Under the pieces are notes generated by a model. It saw nothing but the letters and a program-made list of their open reading frames with translations. It was not told where the DNA came from and did not search any database. Source: Bacteroidales bacterium (GTDB taxonomy: Bacteria; Bacteroidota; Bacteroidia; Bacteroidales; JAGOPY01). From it: a stretch of 64,000 nt of DNA. Shown piece by piece: positions 39,360 to 47,073 of the stretch. The stretch lies in assembly GCA_017991835.1 (NCBI GenBank), contig JAGOPY010000001.1, forward strand, positions 83,892-147,891, written 5' to 3'. Every line of letters begins with the position of its first letter. The stretch's first letter is position 1. A program made the translations under genes and the position numbers.

Positions 39360-39401
39360 TTTTACTTCCTCATTCAGATTGAACAGGCGGTAGAGGTGGT
39401 A
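39360..39401 (-). pseudogene. Relic of a second DUF3883 gene
   Basis: Reads YHLYRLFNLNEEVK on the minus strand, matching YHLYRLFNLNEEAK of the intact DUF3883 gene; 30 of 31 bases are identical to 40781-40811. The rest of the gene is missing. Confidence 0.7.
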
Positions 39402-39409
39402 TATAATAC

Positions 39410-39472
39410 TCCCCGGAAGTTCTGCCAGAGTTTGTCGATGAGGGATTTTAGCTATGGGTTGTTTTGGAGCAT
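39410..39472 (-). pseudogene. Relic of the N-terminus of a type I HsdM methyltransferase
   Basis: Starts with ATG immediately after the BRO-N stop (TAG-ATG) and reads MLQNNP-stop-LKSLIDKLWQNFRG. This matches the usual first residues of N6-adenine methyltransferase HsdM subunits. Everything after about 20 codons is gone, and the sequence joins the DUF3883 relic. The TAG within it is a further lesion. Confidence 0.6.
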
Positions 39473-40330
39473 CTACTTCTTTTTATTTTTCGGTTTTTTC
39501 TTGTCACTTTCATTCAATTGCAACGCGGATTTGGCATTGAGAGCGGTCACGACCTTTTTGCCTGTTTTGGCTTCCAGTTCTTTGCGTGCAACTTTTGCCA
39601 CATTGCCGCCCTGTTTGGCTACTTTCCTGCTTTCTTCAAAATCTTTCGGTTTCGTGGCTTCCGAAATGTCTTTTGTGGATGCTTCGGCCAGCATATTCAG
39701 GATGAGTTCCGTATTAGTCATGTTATCCCGCAGGTTTTCCTTTTTCAAACCTTTCAGAACTTTATATTCTTTGGTTGTTTTATCACTCCATGCTTTAGTA
39801 ATAATATCGGTTAGCGTGGCAAACTGCATACCTTCTTTCAATCCTCTCTTTTTCCATTCGTCGGTCAATTCTTTGCGTACTTCAATACTTTTTAGGCGCT
39901 GGTTAATCCAGTTTTCCGAATATCCAAGTCTCATGTATTGTTCCAGTGCCCTGTCTATGCTTAGCTCAGGGTCTTGCATTTCGTCAAGGAGCTCTGCGGC
40001 AACCTGTGCCAGCCATTGCTTAAAAGGTTCTGCTTTTGGAGATGGAATGGATTGAATAAGACGAAAAAGTTGTTCAGTATCAGCGACATCGGTCATTCTC
40101 ATTTTCCCGTCAGGAGCAGGCATTTTCAAAGCGTTACAGTTTGTAACGGTTTCATTGCCTTCTTCTTTTAATCTCATTTTTAATACACGCCAATACACCT
40201 GAGGACTAGGACTATTAGTCAAAACAGCAATCACATCAACAATCGACAAATACCACTTTTCCTGCTCTGCATCCCAAAGTGTTCTCACCTTTTTGTCTTC
40301 AAAAATTTTAATTTCATTTTGCTTTTCCAT
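39473..40330 (-). CDS. BRO-N / antirepressor-family protein
   Basis: 285 aa. The N-terminal BRO-N-like domain (about 8-115: KIFEDKKVRTLWDAEQEKWY, IVDVIAVLTNSPSPQVYWRVLK, ADTEQLFRLIQSIPSPKAEPFK) is followed by a helical region (WINQRLKSIEVRKELTDEWKKRG) and a Lys-rich tail. Such genes occur in prophages and inside type I restriction-modification operons, often directly next to hsdM. Here the HsdM relic follows it with no spacing, so it is probably the survivor of an R-M operon. It may bind DNA. Confidence 0.8.
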   Translation of the reverse strand: MEKQNEIKIFEDKKVRTLWDAEQEKWYLSIVDVIAVLTNSPSPQVYWRVLKMRLKEEGNETVTNCNALKMPAPDGKMRMTDVADTEQLFRLIQSIPSPKAEPFKQWLAQVAAELLDEMQDPELSIDRALEQYMRLGYSENWINQRLKSIEVRKELTDEWKKRGLKEGMQFATLTDIITKAWSDKTTKEYKVLKGLKKENLRDNMTNTELILNMLAEASTKDISEATKPKDFEESRKVAKQGGNVAKVARKELEAKTGKKVVTALNAKSALQLNESDKKKPKNKKK

Positions 40331-40390
40331 TGCGCTTTTTTTTGATTTCTTTCTTCACAAGATCTCTAAAAGAAAGATTTTATCTAAGAA

Positions 40391-40495
40391 TTCTTCGTGT
40401 ATCTTTGTGTCTTCTTCGTGTATCTTCGTGTAATAGTGAACATTGAAAGATACACGAAGGCCCACGAAGGTTTCACAAAATTCCACGAAGAACTA
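40391..40495. repeat. Inverted repeat of TTCGTGTATC words
   Basis: TTCGTGTATCTTTGTGTC... on the left and GATACACGAAGGCCCACGAAGG on the right can pair over about 45 bp. It occupies much of the 40331-40697 gap. The remainder shows only TGACTAC/TGACCATC words at 40650-40680 and no convincing gene. Confidence 0.7.
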
Positions 40496-40697
40496 TTACC
40501 ACATCCTCTTCATTCTCATGCTGCCAGTACTTTTTCGCTAGTCAAGAATTCTTTTGTCGGGAGATCAAATATAACATTATTCGGGATTAAAAGCACGAGG
40601 ATAAATCGGTGAAGCGGGGGAAAACGGCGGCATTACTTCTTCTGACTACTAATGACAGTAAATGACCATCAATGACTACCTACCGCAACGTTTAGCG

Positions 40698-41534
40698 TTA
40701 AAAATACCCCTGATAAGCAATCGGCACCGCGTGGCAGATGGTACCCAGATCGCCTTTCCTGATAAACATCTTAGCCTCTTCGTTCAGATTGAACAGGCGG
40801 TAGAGGTGGTAATCCTGTGCATGTTGCGCTGAGAAGTGCAGTTCGTTGCGGGTGAAATAGAAGGGTGCTTCCTTTGATAATTTGGTCGATTTCACCTCGA
40901 TAAACTTATCCTTCCCGTTCGGATACTTGGATAAGATATCAAACCCGGCCCCATCGCCTTGTTCCTGTGATATCCATTCAATTTTATCAGCCAGTCTTTC
41001 CTTTCCGATGCTGATCAGTTTCCTTCGTTCGAATTCAACAACAATCTTCTCACCGATCATGCCGAGTTTACGGTTGTTTTGTTCCCTTTCCAGGTAATTG
41101 ACTTTGACTGGGATTCTCCTATACACTTCAAACAGCTCAAAAGTTTTATTACCTGTCGGAGGATTAACAAGCAATTTGTCGTAATTTACATTTAGCGCCT
41201 GCTCGCCAACTGCCTGTTGTGAGAATGATTCGAAAAGATGCTCAAGGTCTGGATGGGAGATCAGGTAATCAGTTACCTTTTCTACTAATAAATGTTGGTA
41301 ATTGCCAAGTGGGAGGTAACCTTTAATATTCGGTCGATCAAGACTTCTCAGGACTGCGCTTATATTTTGATGCTTGAATTCTATTGAACTTTCCGATCGA
41401 TTATTTAAAAGGGGTTGTATTTTTTTTCGATGCTCAGCTTTTGAATATGCCTTACCTGTCCATTCCTTTTCCAGCATCGCAAAGTAATCGGCGACAATGA
41501 ATTCTGCTTCTATGTGAGACCAGGGGGCGGGCAT
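40698..41534 (-). CDS. DUF3883-domain protein, PD-(D/E)XK nuclease-like
   Basis: 278 aa. The C-terminal DUF3883 domain (about 165-265) shows GMIGEKIVVEFE, GAGFDILSKYPNGKDKFIEVKSTK and the following FYFTRNEL, with the D...EVK arrangement of PD-(D/E)XK nucleases. The N-terminal 150 aa (AEFIVADYFAMLEKEW ... SIEFKHQNISAVL) is a common companion. Proteins of this type are frequent in restriction and defence islands. It starts 13 bp after a 49-aa ORF, and a fragment of a second copy survives at 39360. Confidence 0.82.
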   Translation of the reverse strand: MPAPWSHIEAEFIVADYFAMLEKEWTGKAYSKAEHRKKIQPLLNNRSESSIEFKHQNISAVLRSLDRPNIKGYLPLGNYQHLLVEKVTDYLISHPDLEHLFESFSQQAVGEQALNVNYDKLLVNPPTGNKTFELFEVYRRIPVKVNYLEREQNNRKLGMIGEKIVVEFERRKLISIGKERLADKIEWISQEQGDGAGFDILSKYPNGKDKFIEVKSTKLSKEAPFYFTRNELHFSAQHAQDYHLYRLFNLNEEAKMFIRKGDLGTICHAVPIAYQGYF

Positions 41535-41547
41535 GAGGGGAATTTAA

Positions 41548-41697
41548 TTAGTTTCTTTGTCTAATTAAGAAATTCGCTATGCTTTCCACTTCGTCTTTAG
41601 ATAGTATGAGATCAAAGCGCTCAATATAGCTATTCAGTTCTTTCAGTTGCTTAATTTTTACATATTTAAACTCTTCATTTGGTTTTTCATTAATCAT
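41548..41697 (-). CDS. Putative 49-aa small protein
   Basis: ATG at 41697 gives MINEKPNEEFKYVKIKQLKE... ending LIRQRN, an acidic/basic helical sequence without low complexity. It ends 13 bp before the DUF3883 start and follows the NERD gene by 24 bp, a typical operon spacing. No family recognised. Confidence 0.5.
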   Translation of the reverse strand: MINEKPNEEFKYVKIKQLKELNSYIERFDLILSKDEVESIANFLIRQRN

Positions 41698-41721
41698 AAC
41701 AATAATGCTTCTGATGGGTAT

Positions 41722-42612
41722 TTATTTCTCCCCCCAATGATGTTTGTTTAAATGAATATTAGTATTTACAACGACATACATAGCATAACCTGTTCTCATA
41801 ATTTGGTCAACAGGGGATCGCAGATCCAGGGAATCTATTGATTCCTTACTCCAGTTCTTCGTCTCCAGAATAAATATACCTGCCCGTGAGATAAGCAGGT
41901 GATCCACCTGGATGGAATAGATTCTATCCTTAGTTTTCCTATTATATATTGGGGGAGTAAATATCAGACTAAAATCATTTATAAGTGTATAATCATCAGA
42001 TAGTTTTCCAATCTCTTTTTCAACCAGGCTTTCTCCGACAGCTCCAGCTATCAGAGGCCTAAGCTCATCAATAACTTCTTTTACACGTTCAAGCTCTCTG
42101 ATTTCAGGTCGGCTTCTTTCAAGTATCACCTTCTGCCTGTTTTCTGACAAGTAAGAAATATTGATAGAATCATGATTTATGTCTTCCTGAATATCTTTTA
42201 TAGAACCATTAATAATCAGATTATAGTTTTCTGTTATATACTTTAGCTCTTTTTTTAACTGCCTTATTTTGAAGAACAAGACTGCTTTGTTAAGGAAGAA
42301 AGCATTCATTCGCTCTTTTTCCAGATTTTCCTTTCTCTCCTTGTAATGAAGTATCCTTGTATCCAATCTGTTAATCTCATCCTGCTTAGCTTTTTCAAGA
42401 TTAATCTCATTTTCCCCGATTCTTTCTGATATTCGTTTTATCTCCTCAATTATTGAATTTTCATATGACTCAATAACCATCTTCTTCTTCATTGAGAACT
42501 CCCTGCAAAACCTGTTGATATCTCCGACAGAATTGAATATAAAGATCTTTCTATTATACAATTCCGCCTTCAGTGCCTTCAATGATTCAATTTGGCCGAT
42601 TATTTTTGCCAT
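41722..42612 (-). CDS. NERD-domain protein (nuclease-related)
   Basis: 296 aa: a long coiled coil (about 60-190, with IKRISERIGENEINLEKAKQ) and a C-terminal NERD domain with GAVGESLVEKEI, IQVDHLLISRAGIFILETKNW. The D...ETK arrangement matches PD-(D/E)XK nucleases, so nicking or DNA binding is possible. It ends soon after the domain (HLNKHHWGEK), shorter than many relatives. Base composition is clearly more AT-rich than the flanking chromosome, suggesting transfer. Sits in the same island as the DUF3883 gene. Confidence 0.82.
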   Translation of the reverse strand: MAKIIGQIESLKALKAELYNRKIFIFNSVGDINRFCREFSMKKKMVIESYENSIIEEIKRISERIGENEINLEKAKQDEINRLDTRILHYKERKENLEKERMNAFFLNKAVLFFKIRQLKKELKYITENYNLIINGSIKDIQEDINHDSINISYLSENRQKVILERSRPEIRELERVKEVIDELRPLIAGAVGESLVEKEIGKLSDDYTLINDFSLIFTPPIYNRKTKDRIYSIQVDHLLISRAGIFILETKNWSKESIDSLDLRSPVDQIMRTGYAMYVVVNTNIHLNKHHWGEK

Positions 42613-42648
42613 GATGATTAGGTTTCATATTATTGCCAACGACCCTGG

Positions 42649-42752
42649 CTAAGAAACGTGCGGGTTTTAGAATACGTATCTGTCAGCCGTGTACCGAGTT
42701 TTGTTATGTGTAAATTTTTCATTTTACCTTGTCAGCCCGCATGTTTTCTTAG
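42649..42752. repeat. Large imperfect hairpin separating two island genes
   Basis: CTAAGAAACGTGCGGG (42649-42664) and CCCGCATGTTTTCTTAG (42736-42752) pair with one mismatch and one bulge around about 71 nt that contains a directly repeated TGTCAGCC. It lies between the NERD gene start and the end of the broken DUF4328 gene. The shape is like a cassette recombination site, but integron R-box consensus sequences are not present. Confidence 0.6.
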
Positions 42753-42795
42753 TCGATGGAGTGTGTGGTTGCTTCTTCTTGGTCAGTTATTTCGT

Positions 42796-43518
42796 TTAAA
42801 GCGGTTCTATATTGGAATAATCCTTAATGACCTTACCTGTAATTGTAGCAAGTGGAATTCCCACGATATTTGAAACCATTCTGGCTATTGTCATTGTTGT
42901 CAATTCATCAATTGTTTCAGCTCTCATAGAGTAACGAAATACAAATTGCCCTAATATGTTGCCTGTTATCCAAAGGGCCCACCACCAACCCAATGTGCCT
43001 GTGGAGAAGTTTCTACTTATACTAATTTCATTTGTAACCAAAAGGTTTTTTGTCTCTCTGTACAACTCCTTCATTATCTGATAAGGCCTGTAAAGATTTA
43101 GAATCGGAACAAACCAAGCACCTGCTGCCCATCCTTCAGAATGTGAAAGATGATTTATTTTTTGATGAAGATTATAGTATGCCCTTCTAAACCACTGTAT
43201 GAACATCACCGCGGAAATGATTTAAGCAATCATGTAAACAATGCCAATAATTTGTTCTCTACTATCGTTTGCATTTGCTGTCTCTGTCGAAATTTCTCCA
43301 CCATTTGCAACTGAATTGAGTAAATCATATTGGAAATATCCAGAGATTAATGAAACAACTTCTAAGGTTAGTATAATCCAAATTAGAGTGATAGCTTCTT
43401 TGCCCTTTGTCCGTTTTGTCTTAATTTTTCTGTCATTGTTATCATTTTTGGTTTTTTCAATTACACACAACTCAAATATGACCCCATTGTTGATATCCAC
43501 CACCCACTTTATCATCAC
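42796..43518 (-). pseudogene. DUF4328 membrane protein with in-frame TAA
   Basis: One frame of 240 codons, typical DUF4328 length, interrupted by TAA at 43222-43224. Upstream part: N-terminal Lys-rich leader, helix AITLIWIILTLEVVSLISGYF, and REQIIGIVYMIA before the stop; downstream part: IISAVMFIQWFRRAYYNLH, then EGWAAGAWFVPILNLYRPYQIMKELY and two further helices. The join is seamless in the family pattern, with the lost residue probably Tyr. Annotators would call two ORFs (43222-43518 and 42796-43209). AT-rich, in the same island. Confidence 0.75.
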
Positions 43519-43610
43519 AGTGAAAATATTCCTTTACATATTACTCCTTGTCCGTAAACGACCTCTAAAAAAAGCAATCCTGCCAAAATATCTGCTTTCC
43601 CGATTCAGCC

Positions 43611-43671
43611 CCTCCCCACACGGGGAGGTTTCAGCCCCCATCCCCAGCCCTTCCCCGACCCGGGGGAAGGG
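43611..43671. repeat. Two adjacent GC-rich hairpins
   Basis: CCTCCCC / GGGGAGG with a 4-nt loop (43611-43628) and CCCTTCCCC / GGGGAAGGG with a 6-nt loop (43648-43671), in an otherwise AT-rich 258-bp gap. They contrast sharply in composition with the flanks and look like inserted repeat elements. Confidence 0.7.
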
Positions 43672-43777
43672 TGTGACAGAACATACTTCTATCATCCTTA
43701 AAAACTCCTCTTTCTGTTCAGCCCATCCACTAACTCAATTCTTCCTGCTGGAGGAATGTGAATATCAGTAAAGAATA

Positions 43778-44029
43778 TCACAATTTCTTAATTTCATCTC
43801 TTATAAAACGCTCCAAATCCTTTTTATCGAGAAGTAAAACTTGTAATCTTTGGGTTGCCACCCCAAGAATCTCTATTGGCAGCAATCGTTCAAATTTTTG
43901 GGACAGTGTCCCAAGAATTCCAGGATACAGTAAACAATGTGTCATGTTAACATTCACTGCTTTCACTGATCGCTGAACCAACTCCTCGCTGGTCCGCATT
44001 AAGACTTCCGATAGCTGTTTGAAATTCAT
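43778..44029 (-). pseudogene. Collapsed DUF1016 (YhcG)-type nuclease gene
   Basis: 83 aa that read as three separate pieces of a much longer family: N-terminus MNFKQLSEVLMRTSEEL...SVKAVN, the mid-section YPGILGTLSQKFERLLPIEILG, and the C-terminal end LLDKKDLERFIRDEIKKL. The roughly 250 residues between, including the PD-(D/E)XK core, are missing. The ORF is open, so a small protein could still be made. Its start overlaps the exonuclease stop by 4 bp (ATGA). Assignment rests on remembered family patterns. Confidence 0.55.
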
Positions 44030-44874
44030 CTGGTATATTTTATCATCCCCAAAAACTCTTCTTCCCTTATGATCTTAATCTCCATTCCTTCCGAATTATA
44101 TTGCTCAATCTTCTTCAGTTTTGCCGGTCCCGCGCCACTTCCGGCGATCACAATATTCGTCCGTTTGGTTATGCCGGTATCGATATCGGCGCCATGAGCT
44201 TTTACAGCCCGGGCGGCATCCTCGCGGGTCATGCTGCTCAATACGCCGGTGAAAACCACTTTCTTGCTGAATAAGGGATTGTTGCAGTCGCAATGCTCCG
44301 GGTCGGGTTTCAGCAAATCGCCGGTGATACGCTCGTGACCGGCAAAGAAGTCGTGGCCGGAACGGGGCCTGATCAAACGGTGATCAGGACGAATACCTTG
44401 CTTCATCTTCATATAAGCGATCGCACAGGCGGTTGCATCGGCCAGGGCATCGTGATGGTTCACCAGTTCGATCTCCAAAGCATCGCATAAAGCAGCCAGG
44501 TTCAGCCCGCTCATCCGATAAGTGCATTCGCACTTGAAATCTGGTATTTCAAGGCCATAATAATCAAGTGTGGTCCTCAAAACAGCCAGGTCGAATGAAG
44601 CATTATGCGCAACCAGCAAATTTTCGCAAAACAAATCCCCGATCTTCTCCCATACCTCGGGAAACTCAGGACTATCATTGGTTTTCAGCGCATCAATCCC
44701 GTGCAGACAGGAGTTCCTCACGGCGTAATCATTTCCCGGCGGCCGTACAAAAATCGACTCTTTCCGGGTAACTTCCCCGTTGCAAACGACAACAAAACCT
44801 ACCTGGCAAAGGCTGGAAAGCTGTGCCGTCGCCGTCTCCGTATCAAAAGCTATGAAATCTGCCGCTTGCACCAT
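44026..44874 (-). CDS. DnaQ-like 3'-5' exonuclease with C-terminal BRCT domain
   Basis: 282 aa. DEDDh exonuclease at about 1-165: FIAFDTETA (motif I), LLVAHNASFDLAVL (II), and HHDALADATACA (III, His and Asp present). BRCT domain at about 200-280 (FSKKVVFTGVLSSMTREDAARAVKAHGADI). This is the architecture of stand-alone Pol III epsilon-like exonucleases of Bacteroidota and Firmicutes involved in DNA repair. No other repair gene is adjacent apart from the DUF1016 relic. Confidence 0.88.
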   Translation of the reverse strand: MVQAADFIAFDTETATAQLSSLCQVGFVVVCNGEVTRKESIFVRPPGNDYAVRNSCLHGIDALKTNDSPEFPEVWEKIGDLFCENLLVAHNASFDLAVLRTTLDYYGLEIPDFKCECTYRMSGLNLAALCDALEIELVNHHDALADATACAIAYMKMKQGIRPDHRLIRPRSGHDFFAGHERITGDLLKPDPEHCDCNNPLFSKKVVFTGVLSSMTREDAARAVKAHGADIDTGITKRTNIVIAGSGAGPAKLKKIEQYNSEGMEIKIIREEEFLGMIKYTR

Positions 44875-45053
44875 TTTTCACTAAACGATTGCTTTTCCCG
44901 AATACACGATCGTGCCGGGAAAAATAAAAAGTAAAACGATTCTTCACCTCCGCGGGCCTGCGGCATCAGCCCGGTTTCAACTTTGCAGAGTCAAATATAG
45001 GATGTTATTTGATATGTTTTACATGCAGGGATAATTTGGAGGGAGTCTAAAGA

Positions 45054-45276
45054 GGGTTCCGGGTTCCAGGTTCCAGGTTCCAAAATCCAAATTCCAAATT
45101 CCAGGCACCAAGCAACAAACAAATTCCAAATTCCAAGCACCAAATGCCAAACAAATTCCAAATTCCAAGCACCAAATGCCAAACAAATTCCAAATTCCAA
45201 GCACCAAGCACCAAACAAAATTCAAAAATCAAATTCAAAATCACAACCTTATGACTACCTTATGACCACCTTATGA
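45054..45276 (+). repeat. Composite array: heptamers (AAATTCC), linker, 11-nt words
   Basis: Strict heptamers from 45054: GGGTTCC, GGGTTCC, AGGTTCC, AGGTTCC, AAAATCC, AAATTCC, AAATTCC, AGGCACC and so on. From 45117 a 32-nt period is made of four heptamers (AAATTCC twice, AAGCACC, AAATGCC) plus AAAC. The linker AAATTCAAAATCACAACCTT (45231-45250) and 11-nt TTATGACCACC words follow, the same order as at 39152. The 44875-45404 gap holds nothing else recognisable. Confidence 0.9.
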
Positions 45277-45404
45277 CAAGTGACAAATTTCCCGCAGATG
45301 AACGCAGATTTAAAGCGCGGATTTGCTCTGATAATCAATTATAACAGGAAATCCTTCTGCGAAGATCTGCTTCTCTTCTGCGAAGATAAGTGAGAAAAAA
45401 ACTG

Positions 45405-46280
45405 CTAAAAACACTCCGATTTCGCCTTCCTCTCCGGAAAAACCGCATTGAGCAAACGGATAAGCTCATCCCAGTCGCGGTCCATCCGGGCAGCCTGCTC
45501 CACGGTCAGGGTGTCGTTGTTGTTCTGCCTGACCCTTTCGGTGAGGACTTTGGTGTAGTAAACCAGGACGATGTCGGCGGCGCTGTAGTTAGCGGCATTA
45601 TTCCGGATATTGACAATGTTCTTCCCGGTATCGTCGACGACGATAATGGCTTTGAAGCTCCGGCCCGACCTTGCCAGGATATCGGCCAGCATCAGGCCTT
45701 TATCGGCTCCCCGGGTCATGAAAATGCCTTCCCGGTAGCTCAGGTTGCTGTCGGCCTCTTTATCGAAATGTATTTCCCGGCCATCAACGGTCCGGAGCGG
45801 GGCCAGGGAGAGATCGATGCCATTCGCTTTCAGGTCGCGTTCGGTCGAGGGCCTGCACTGAGGGCTGCGCGAGGTCAGCGCGAAAACCGTCAGCCCTTTG
45901 TACTGCCAGTTCCTGATATAGCCCGGCAACAGGCTATCGGTGAGCGACATGGTACCGAGCTCATACAGCAGGCAGATGGCTTCGTTGAAAAGGCAATCCC
46001 GGTCGAGCTTCTGCTCCGGCGAAGGTTTAAGGCCCAGTTTACCCGTCTGCCACTGGAACCAGATATCGCTGCCCAGGTCGGTATCGCTGGTCAGGAGGGT
46101 ATTGTCGATATCCAGGACCACCAGTACGTTTTCGGCGCCGTATTGCAGCATCTTTTCATGGATTGTCCTGTCAACCGGCGGGTAATCATTTAACGTGTCG
46201 ATCTTCACGGTTTGACTGTAGGAATGGCTGGTTCCGATAGCCAGGATGAGAAGAAACGGATACAGGATCTTGGTTTTCAT
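45405..46280 (-). CDS. Exported DUF2608 HAD-like phosphatase
   Basis: 291 aa with signal peptide (MKTKILYPFLLILAIGTSHS). HAD motif I VVLDIDNTLLTSD (about 54-66), a middle LTVFALTSRSP (motif II, Thr/Ser), and IIVVDDTGKNI (motif IV). DUF2608 proteins are predicted periplasmic or secreted phosphohydrolases of unknown substrate. Isolated gene flanked by repeat arrays on both sides; ends in TAG. Confidence 0.83.
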   Translation of the reverse strand: MKTKILYPFLLILAIGTSHSYSQTVKIDTLNDYPPVDRTIHEKMLQYGAENVLVVLDIDNTLLTSDTDLGSDIWFQWQTGKLGLKPSPEQKLDRDCLFNEAICLLYELGTMSLTDSLLPGYIRNWQYKGLTVFALTSRSPQCRPSTERDLKANGIDLSLAPLRTVDGREIHFDKEADSNLSYREGIFMTRGADKGLMLADILARSGRSFKAIIVVDDTGKNIVNIRNNAANYSAADIVLVYYTKVLTERVRQNNNDTLTVEQAARMDRDWDELIRLLNAVFPERKAKSECF

Positions 46281-46316
46281 CTTGGTTGGGTTGTTGTTAA
46301 TGCATCAAATTGTTTA

Positions 46317-46455
46317 AACACAAAGAACACAGGGAGTTTCACAATGTACACAAGGGATTTCACAAAGGCGCACAAAGAATTTCACAAAGTTGCACAAAGT
46401 AATTGATTAACCCAAACCTTTGTGTACCCTTGTGAAACTCCTTGTGTTCCTTGTG
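46317..46455. repeat. Long inverted repeat of CACAAAG words
   Basis: The left arm (46317-46370) and right arm (46410-46455) are near reverse complements over about 45 bp, e.g. GGGAGTTTCACAA against TTGTGAAACTCC. Between them are further CACAAAG words. It lies between two minus-strand genes. Confidence 0.8.
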
Positions 46456-46463
46456 GTTAAATT

Positions 46464-46886
46464 CTACCCGTACTTCTCTTTCAAAAACTCCATCGTCGAC
46501 TTCATGATCTTTTTCAACACATCCTGATCGATGTCAGAAAGTTTTTTAACATAAATACATCCGGCGCCCTTTTTGAATTTTCCCAGGTCTTTCAACAACT
46601 CATCCTGCTCCGGGGTGCCGGCGTAAACATAGAGGGAAATAGCCGCTTTCCTTGGCGAAAATCCCACCATCGGCCAGTCGCCTTCCTGGCGGCTCCTGTC
46701 GGATTTGTAGTGATAGTTTCCGAACCCAATTATAGAGGGACCCCACATTTTTGGCTCGAAGCCGGTAAAATCCTGCATTAGTTTCAGAAGTTCGAAGCTG
46801 TCTTTTCGCTTTTGTTCAGTGTCAGCAAACGCGTAAATGAAGTCTGTAACGTTTGCTTCTGTTTGCTTTGTTTTAATTTCTGCCAT
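46464..46886 (-). CDS. DUF1801-domain protein
   Basis: About 140 aa from MAEIKTKQ. Typical DUF1801 features: VTDFIYAFADTEQKRKDSFELL, MWGPSIIGFGNYHYKSD, FSPRKAAISLYVYAG and a C-terminal YVKKLSDID. Small cytoplasmic protein of unknown function. Downstream of the DUF4256 gene but separated by palindromic repeats. Confidence 0.82.
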   Translation of the reverse strand: MAEIKTKQTEANVTDFIYAFADTEQKRKDSFELLKLMQDFTGFEPKMWGPSIIGFGNYHYKSDRSRQEGDWPMVGFSPRKAAISLYVYAGTPEQDELLKDLGKFKKGAGCIYVKKLSDIDQDVLKKIMKSTMEFLKEKYG

Positions 46887-46965
46887 CGCCAAATTCTTGA
46901 GTACTTATTTTGAATTTTTACGGCTACGACTTTCGGGAAGTCATATAGCCATTTTGGTGTAAAAT

Positions 46966-47060
46966 GAGATGGCATCTCAGAATGGTCGTTTCAATGTGTG
47001 CAAAACCTTGTCAAACAAACAAAAGCTAAGGTTTTTCATGGCGGAATGAGATGCCATCTC
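46966..47060. repeat. Pair of GAGATGGCATCTC palindromes in opposite orientation
   Basis: GAGATGGCATCTC at 46966-46978 and GAGATGCCATCTC at 47048-47060, each a 6-1-6 palindrome and the two inverted with respect to each other, framing 69 bp without a gene. Confidence 0.75.
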
Positions 47061-47073
47061 AAAATCACTCAGA

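Noticed and set aside
40530..40612. Possible coding relic on the minus strand (LVLLIPNNVIFDLPTKEFLTSEKVLAA)
   Set aside because: The stretch reads like protein and ends in a stop, but no start, upstream frame or family could be recognised in this short gap.
42649..42752. Integron attC site
   Set aside because: Size and hairpin form fit, but the conserved core heptamers (RYYYAAC and GTTRRRY) are not present at the ends and no integrase is in view; kept only as a hairpin of unknown type.
44991..45244. Small ORFs encoding repeats such as LGIWNLFGIWCLEFGI (also at 39032-39312 and 57090-57320)
   Set aside because: They are translations of the AAATTCC 32-nt arrays in several frames; similar WNLEFGI-type hypothetical proteins are annotation artefacts.
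45054..45276. CRISPR-like array
   Set aside because: The 32-nt period has no unique spacers; every part of the unit repeats, and there are no cas genes.
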